Source: Tenebrio molitor
Lineage: Eukaryota > Arthropoda > Insecta > Coleoptera > Tenebrionidae
Direction: 5' to 3'
Assembly: GCF_963966145.1 (NCBI RefSeq)
Contig: NC_091046.1
Span: 43,090,001-43,154,000, forward strand
Length of the DNA: 64,000 bases
The notes beneath the pieces were generated by a model that searched no databases, was not told the DNA's origin, and worked only from the letters and a program-made list of their open reading frames with translations. A program made the translations under genes and the position numbers. Numbering within the stretch: the stretch's first letter is position 1; the number at the start of each line of letters is the position of its first letter. Shown here one piece after another: positions 58,050-64,000 of the stretch.

Positions 58050-58460
58050 TTACATTCATATTGACAAAAGATCTATGTGAATTGATGAAACCCGAAATAA
58101 AAGCAAAATAATAATTAAATGTTTTTGTGTCATTTTTCTACTCGTCACTGAAATGGTATTACCTCACTTCGATAATAACAATATTTCTTTCTAAAGATGT
58201 TTATGGAAACTATTTCCATTGTTCCGCAAGTAAAATTTCAGTTGGAGAAATCCTGATATAAAAGTCTTTCGGGAACCAAGTTCCTGAAATTCTGAACACC
58301 AAGCCACTGGAAAATCAAATAAATACAGATTGAGAAAGTAGCCCCTACACGAATGAAAAAGGAAGAAGAGAAGTATACAACGAGGGATTTGGAATAAGTA
58401 AGTAGGTACGAGTAAGAAGAACGCCCAAGAAGAAGAAATGAGAAAGAAGCCCAGCACATA
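58050..58460. repeat. Downstream part of the peptide-gene duplication unit
   Basis: TTGTTCCGCAAGTAAAATTT, GGAGAAATCCTGAT, AACGAGGGATTTGGAATAAG and AGAACGCCCAAGAAGAAG match 44098-44510. The first part also matches 41846-41905. The duplication therefore includes at least 400 bp beyond the gene. Confidence 0.65.
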
Positions 58461-58552
58461 AAAGGAACAAAAAAAAAAGAGTGTGTGCTTAAGACCGCAC
58501 GAAGGAGTGAAAACTTCTATGATGCTCGTTTCTGATTTTAAGTAATATGTAC

Positions 58553-58985
58553 CTATTCTATAAAAAATATATCATTATGGATGACTTGGAGGAATAAGGA
58601 GCAAGGCATAAATAATTAATATTATTTCAATCCAATGCCGTTTTTAAATAAACATTAAAAATCTGTATTTTTCAATAGAAACTGCAAATATGTCCGCTTT
58701 TAGAGGTACACACTGGCAAAATTTGTGAGGTTAGGTTTGGATGTTTAAGTTTTATTTTCTTGACGATGACATTCAACACAACACAAGTTTTCATAGCAAT
58801 ACCAATACCCTGTATTATGATAATTTGTCCATTTTCCTCTTCACATTTTACTACACAAATTTTTCCAATAGATGAATTGTTGAAGCCATATAATTGAGAA
58901 TTACGTATTAAATCCTACATCCATCTGTAAACTTACAATATTTGTCGTATCTTTATCGTTTATAATATTGTAACCTTTCGACTTC
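58553..58985 (+). repeat. Dispersed repeat, inverted partner at 62216-62815
   Basis: GCAAGGCATAAATAATTAAT, CAATCCAATGCCGTTTTTAA, AAACTGCAAATATGTCCGCT and CATCCATCTGTAAACTTACA are all found inverted at about 62230-62800. The inner segments differ, so these are two diverged or rearranged copies of one element. Confidence 0.65.
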
Positions 58986-61302
58986 CCTGACTTTTCCTCG
59001 ATGATTTTTTTTCCTCATTTGGTGTATTGTTGGTTGCCGCACTCCCTCGGATGTTATTTTTGCGGAAAAATACGAAATAAAAATAATGAGAAAAGAAATA
59101 TTTATGGATCCTACGTTGTGTTTTATTTTTCATTTGGTTTAATTAGGTTCTAACGAGAGGCCGTACCTTCGGAAGGTTTTTCTCAATAGAATTAAAACGA
59201 TTGAGCACACTTCACTTAAATTTTATTTAACAAATAATCGAGTGTGGTGGTGTTTGGTCCCAACAAATGATAAGAATAAATAAATGAATTTAATAACAGA
59301 AGTTGGTGGAAATTTGACCCAATGAGATTTGACTCGCGGCCCTCGAATTGAGATCTGACTCATGAATAAATGACTACGTTGGGCAAATACAGAAGTTTCT
59401 GGCGCGAACAGCATTATACGAGTTTGAGATGCGAACTATGTGATCCGGTGTAGATTTAAATTACCCCAATTGAATTGAACCTGACGCGCTGCCCTGGAAA
59501 CCTTCCGTCAAAGCCTGGTCTACTCCGATGATTGAAAATAAAAGGGAAAAGGTTCTAACAGACTTGTAGGGTACCTCTCTTCACGTGTCAGCTGGCCTAG
59601 TTTGGTCACTGTCCCGTTTACGGGTGACACAGCTAATTGAGTGCGACGGACACTGGCGGTAGCTTCCCCGACGTTGAAGGCCCCCAAGTAGTGAATAATT
59701 AATGAAGCTATTTTATAATAAGTTATAATAGATCGCCTTGGCGAGAACACGTTTCCCCAATCGGTAAATGCAAGAAGATCACATACTTCGCGATAAAGAA
59801 ATTAATATAAGATTCTAAAGAGTCACGTGGTCATCAAAAGCTCAAAGAAAATAATATAGTCTTTACTTTAGAACGATAAAGAACTAAATGCTGTTTGACT
59901 AATTAAATCGCGACTACAAATAATGTACAAGAATTAGAGAAATAATTTACCTTGTGAATGTAAAGAACGTGGTCACAAAATGGCTGCTGGAAGTACTGAA
60001 CGTACCTCCGGCTACTTTGGAGCTCAAACCCCGAGTGAAGTGAATCAAAAAAGCCTTGTTTCCCGTCCCGCAATCGGTTTTATCATTTTTCGCGCACCCC
60101 ACTTTCGCAACCCCTACTTGACCAAAGTGACCAATCAGCTCGGTTCTACTTTACGCCGACCGCGACACCCTTTCGATATCTCTAGAACTTTTGAAATTAC
60201 AGTTTCCGTTTTCCACCATTAATTTAAATGTTTAGACTTTTGTTAGGACCAGACCGAATGTACATAATTTGTTGTTGAATTTGAACTCTGAAAAAGAACA
60301 CTAAATTACTGACTCTATACAATAATAAACCTCAACATCAAGAAACAAACACAATTAAAAATGGAACAAAAGAATTAAACAGGAACACTGAATTACCGAC
60401 TCTATACAGTAATAAAACTCAGCACCAAGAATTAAACAGTATTAAAATGAAACAAACAGAATTAAAATGAAACAAACAGAATTAAAATGAAACACACATA
60501 ATAAACATGAAACAAACAGAATTAAAATAGAACAAATTAACCTTATTTTGAAACCTAAATTGGGCTTGAAACGCTGTTACGTAATTGTCATGCCATGCAG
60601 CTAAATTCCGTTGCTCTGCTACTTCTAAAAATTGTTCTACATTGGTTTGATTCCCCAAACCTGTTCTAATTAATAATTACTTGGTAAATTTCATTCTCTC
60701 TCTCTCACTCACACGTCTGATTTCTACGACTACCTGGCTTTACCGTTACCCGGTCCTCTGTGTTTTCTACCGACTCCCTTTCTACTTTGCTTTGTTACTT
60801 TTCTAACTAAAAGTGCAAACGATTCTAGTTATTTTCTACGATAAAGCGCTCTGTTTTTAATTTGCAATTCTCGCCCTTTAATTACAAATATGCCACAAAT
60901 TTGAGAATGCTAAAAAAAGTAAATTAACCTAATGAACATTAATTTTGTTGTTCTCTCAATTTGAAACCTGCTAACATCAAATTCATTAATTCAATTATCC
61001 CCTGATTTCAGCTGGACTCCCCAAATTGTCGAACGAGTAAATTTTGCAATGTTTCTTTTTTTACCATAAAAACTGTTATCTTTGTGTTGTGTCCGGACAG
61101 GACGTGTACCTGCATTTTCAAAGAAAGGTTGGCAGATTTCACTTGAGGGATGTGGTGCCGACACGGCTTCAATAAAATTTACAACTGACCAGCATTTCCG
61201 TCGCAAATGAAGGGTATTTAAAATATTTCGTTGAAATTATTTTAAAATTAAAATTCTTAATTTATCGAACCTATTCGGACCGTTACAATATATGTATAAC
61301 AC
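58986..61302. other. No gene recognised; local tandem repeats
   Basis: The segment 59400-60230 is GC-richer but shows no gene. A 20-bp tandem repeat (ATTAAAATGAAACAAACAGA) spans about 60441-60536 in roughly five copies. Just upstream a unit of about 87 bp containing ACCGACTCTATACAGTAATA is present twice (60296 and 60382). Confidence 0.5.
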
Positions 61303-61736
61303 TATACAGGGTATTTCACGAGTGATAATGAGCCTGACGGAATAATAAATTCAAGCCATACTACATTTTCAAAAAAAGCCGGACATTTTAATTTCAGTAG
61401 CCAGCTTTTTTCGGAAATATAGTGTGGGTTGCATTTTAAATTACGTCAGGCTCATTATCACTCGTGAAATAGTTGTTACTCCTGTTGCTCTGCACTGAGG
61501 TCAGTCAGGTCAGAACACAACGTACAATGAAAATTTAAAATTGACAAGTGACGCACAGTTGATTGTTTTTCGAAATGTCGAAATAATTGACCTGTTAAGT
61601 GCCACTTTCAAAGACCGCCAAATCAGCAAATAAGTCCAATAGAATTTTTTAAACATTTTTCTGACGTTTACGGTAATCTCTTCTACACCGTAGTGCACCG
61701 TTAGTATGCCATTTTGGGACACTCTGTATATGCAGA

Positions 61737-61922
61737 ATTGAAGGTGCAGGGACAGTAAAAGAGTCTACTTGTCGGAGATGGTTTGCGAAATTTCAGAATG
61801 GGGAAGAAGGTCTTAAAGATCAGAATCGTTCGGGACGAAAGAGTCCATCTTCTATCGTCGTGGAATTGAGCTTTTGGGACAAAGATGATTGGAAGTCATT
61901 GACAATAACGGCGAATATTTAG
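61737..61922 (+). pseudogene. Mariner transposase HTH fragment
   Basis: The frame reads IEGAGTVKESTCRRWFAKFQ, then NGEEGLKDQNRSGRKSPS. The TCRRWFAKFxxG...LxDxxRSGRxS pattern is the second helix-turn-helix of mariner transposases. It ends at TAG 61920-61922 before any catalytic residue. A sequence like a mariner end (GGACACTCTGTATA) lies just upstream. Confidence 0.75.
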
Positions 61923-62010
61923 TTTAATTGTTGTGTAATTTTTTAAGTAATAGACATTTATTTATTTTTATCTATTTTTCTAAAAAACGCTCAGAACTTT
62001 CTGGACACCC

Positions 62011-62082
62011 TAATACTAATCTAATATCCTACCAAATTTCACTTAAAAATTCCTACTAATAAGCTCATTAACAGACCCTAAA
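62011..62082 (+). repeat. Dispersed repeat, TAATCTAATAT family, third copy
   Basis: ATACTAATCTAATATCCTAC, CAAATTTCACTTAAAAATTC and CTCATTAACAGA match 52936-53013 and 50757-50835. It lies directly after the mariner relic (TTCTGGACACCCTAATACTA). Confidence 0.55.
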
Positions 62083-62215
62083 CTTTTTATATATTTTATT
62101 TCCGAAAAAAGTTGGCTACTGAAATTAAAATGTCCGGCTTTTTTTGAAAATGTATTGTGGATTGAGTTTATTATTCCGTCAGGCTCATTATCACTCATGA
62201 AATACTCTGTATAGT

Positions 62216-62815
62216 TTTATATAAAATAAACGATAAAGACACGACAAATATTGTAAGTTTACAGATGAATGTATATACCATTCACGATGTTTTGGCATAA
62301 GGGGAGGCCATGGAAAAAGTGCATTTAAATTAAATTTAAATTAGGTTATGTTTTTTTAAGTTTGAGGTTATAAACTGCGTCCTTGTCTAGTGCATTGTTG
62401 TCAGTTTTACTAGTTTGCAATAGAACAATACTCACACAATTTTAATCCAATTTAACAAAACAGGAAACTGACTTGAGGAGATACAGAATAGCAGGGACCG
62501 GGACCGAAACACGAAGTGGCTCCTGTTAATTTATGCACCACTTAGATAACCCACCTATACAGTGCCTTAACTAACCAGCTATCAACTTCTCAATGAATTT
62601 TTTTCATTTTAACCAAAACATTCCTAGAACTAACTTAAACATTCAAACCTAACCTCACAAATTTTGCCAGAGTGTACCTCTAAAAGCGGACGTATTTGCA
62701 GTTTCTATTGAAAGATACAGATTTTTGAAGTTTATTTAAAAACAGCATTGGATTTAAATAACATTAATTATTTATGCCTTGCTCTTTATTCCTCCATAAT
62801 GATATACACCTTACA
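62216..62815 (-). repeat. Dispersed repeat, inverted partner of 58553-58985
   Basis: It contains the inverted copies of the 58.5-kb phrases. The central part (about 62280-62430) instead resembles 21650-21940, so the locus is a composite. Confidence 0.6.
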
Positions 62816-63049
62816 TATACAGGGTGAATTCGAAATACGTCACAATCTGAAAACCCCAGGATCTTCAGAAACTGAATAAACCGAAAATGTGGTTAAACGT
62901 TTAAAATTCATAAAGTCCAATTTAACTTAATTCCATCCCGAACGAGACGCTTCTGAAAGTTCTAATAAATCGAAACATGAATACCAGCAAAAACGATTTA
63001 AAAACCGAGTGACAAAACCTTGTTTTGAATGAAATAGCCGAAAAACACT
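62816..63049. other. Isolated transposon end, otherwise nothing recognised
   Basis: TATACAGGGTGAATTCGAAA at about 62816 looks like a mariner-type left end, but no right partner was found. The rest is AT-rich. Confidence 0.35.
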
Positions 63050-63078
63050 TTATGTTTCACTGAATCATTATTTGTTTT
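63050..63078 (+). repeat. 29-bp left-end fragment repeated at 63410-63438
   Basis: The 29 bases starting TTATGTTTCACTGAATCATT and ending TATTTGTTTT are identical at both places, exactly flanking the 330-bp element 63080-63409. The second copy is the left end of the next element. Confidence 0.85.
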
Positions 63079-63079
63079 A

Positions 63080-63409
63080 TTTTTCACTTTAGTATAATTG
63101 CATGATAACTCCTAGGATACGAAATACGTAAACATGTCCATAACAACCGGGGCATAATACAGGGCGTAATAAGAATAAGCGGGCGTAATGAATTCATAAC
63201 GCCCTCATCAATTCATAATTGCAAAGATGCCAATTTTTTTTTTTTTTAAAGAACACTTAGTGAAAAATAAAATCTTGTATGCACCACGGCGTCACCGAAT
63301 GATTACGCCCATCGAACGATATTCATCTCTCGGGCTAAAGCCCTCGAGTTGGATGCATCGTTCTCCGGGCGTAATCATCGTTGTAACGCCCTTGGTGCAT
63401 AAATAGCTA
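63080..63409 (+). mobile_element. Hairpin-tailed asymmetric-inverted-repeat element, copy 6
   Basis: The left end TTTTTCACTTTAGTATAATT pairs with subterminal ACTTAGTGAAAAATA (about 63255). ATCTTGTATGCACC, a hairpin with CTCGGGCTAAAGCCCTCGAG at its centre and GATTACGCCC/GGGCGTAATC stems, and terminal AAATAGCTA (63401-63409) follow. An internal 24-bp palindrome GGGCGTAATGAATTCATAAC plus GCCC (63181-63204) repeats the stem motif. It is a near-identical inverted twin of 28868-29194. Confidence 0.75.
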
Positions 63410-63736
63410 TTATGTTTCACTGAATCATTATTTGTTTTTTATACCTTGACAACGAGATATATTAAGTAGGCTATAATGCCCTAGGGCGTATAAATCATAA
63501 TGCCCGCTAATTAAGCCCGCTCAAACAAGTCGTCATAGATACGAGCCATCGCAAACTAGGAAATTTAGCAAAATCAAGTTCACAATTTATAAATTTTTTA
63601 AATGTTCACAAATTCAAATGCAGTGAAACATAAAACGTTGTATGCACCACGGGCATTACTCGATGTTAAAAACCCTCGGGCCTAGCGGCCCGCGAACATA
63701 AACATCTTCATAATGCCCTTGATACATAAATAACTA
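63410..63736 (+). mobile_element. Hairpin-tailed asymmetric-inverted-repeat element, copy 7
   Basis: It starts at the base after copy 6. TTATGTTTCACTG (63410-63422) has an exact inverted partner CAGTGAAACATAA (63621-63633). Then come AACGTTG, a hairpin (TATGCACCACGGGCATTACT against CATAATGCCCTTGATACATA, centre CTCGGGCCTAGCGGCCCG) and terminal AAATAACTA (63728-63736). Its 327-bp length matches copies 2 and 6. Confidence 0.7.
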
Positions 63737-63780
63737 TTAAAAGCACAGCCGCAAAAACGAAAAACGTGTAACATTGGGCA

Positions 63781-64000
63781 GTATTAATAAAAGGTAGCAA
63801 ATGCTTTTGCTAGCTATTTTATAAGCAATTGTTTTAAGTGATATTAATAAAAGTGTAGTAAATGCTAGTGAGACCTGGCTAGCAAAAGCTTTTGCTCGTT
63901 TTAGAAAGCATTTGCTTGACGATATTAGGATTTGCTTCTTTTACTATTAATAAAGTGTAGCATTTACTTGAAATAGTAAGCAATTGCTAGGATAAATGAT
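63781..64000 (+). repeat. Diverged short repeats with GCAAATGCTTTTGC palindromes
   Basis: TATTAATAAAAGGTAGCAAA (63781), TATTAATAAAAGTGTAGTAA (63842) and TATTAATAAAGTGTAGCATT (63944) are three diverged copies. Each is followed by palindromic GC(A/T)AATGCT and AGCAAAAGCTTTTGCT phrases. The array continues to the window edge. Confidence 0.55.

Larger units (their letters stand above)
61303..62213. mobile_element. Compound mariner-type element
   Basis: The left TATACAGGGTATTTCACGAG, then TGATAATGAGCCTGACGG, is mirrored at the right end (CCGTCAGGCTCATTATCACT, then CATGAAATACTCTGTATA) with arms of about 115 bp. A third copy of the arm end lies at about 61441-61471, so 61303-61471 is itself a small palindromic MITE. 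The interior contains a mariner transposase relic (61737-61922). Confidence 0.65.

Noticed and set aside
60441..60536. CRISPR-like array
   Set aside because: 20-bp units are head-to-tail without unique spacers; it is a simple tandem repeat in an animal genome.

Overview
The window looks like intergenic and intronic DNA from an insect, or at least an arthropod. It is AT-rich, has one clear host gene with very short introns (51 and 77 nt), and is packed with small inverted-repeat transposons, many with TA-flanked mariner-type ends, plus several non-LTR retrotransposon relics. Coleoptera is a guess. No tRNA, rRNA, operon or CRISPR structure was recognised.

Layout. 1-9.3 kb holds no recognisable gene, only scattered inverted-repeat elements. 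9.3-13.2 kb is a nest of transposons: two decayed non-LTR retrotransposons (9600-10160, 10260-12060) and mariner-type elements, one keeping a transposase helix-turn-helix relic. 13.2-19.1 kb is mostly plain sequence. 19.1-20.9 kb is a purine-rich tandem array. 24100-25881 is a 1.8-kb element with an apparently intact three-exon tyrosine recombinase of the Crypton type. 26-31.6 kb is old repeats with several small transposons. 33.5-36.6 kb holds three diverged copies of one unit, invaded by mariner-type elements. 37302-38779 (minus) is the one confident host gene, a drebrin-like actin-binding protein (Abp1/DBNL). 41.3-46.8 kb and 57.4-58.2 kb hold a small family of secreted-peptide genes: one apparently intact, one shortened, two broken. 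Between them lie two copies of a non-LTR element with a C-terminal restriction-like endonuclease (47170-50369 and 50919-52658), large foldback elements (54291-56740) and pieces of a second non-LTR family. 58.5-64 kb is more repeats.

Main observation. At least eight loci share one architecture: a poly-T-led short inverted repeat at the left end, its exact or near partner placed subterminally on the right, then a 60-130-bp imperfect hairpin, then a terminal AAATARCTA-like motif. The repeat and hairpin sequences differ from locus to locus, while the layout and the end motif persist. One of the eight (24100-25881) carries the recombinase gene; the others are non-coding. The layout resembles that described for Helentron-derived non-autonomous elements (HINE/DINE-1 type), but here the coding member encodes a tyrosine recombinase rather than Rep-helicase. 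Two copies are abutted exactly in tandem (63080-63736).
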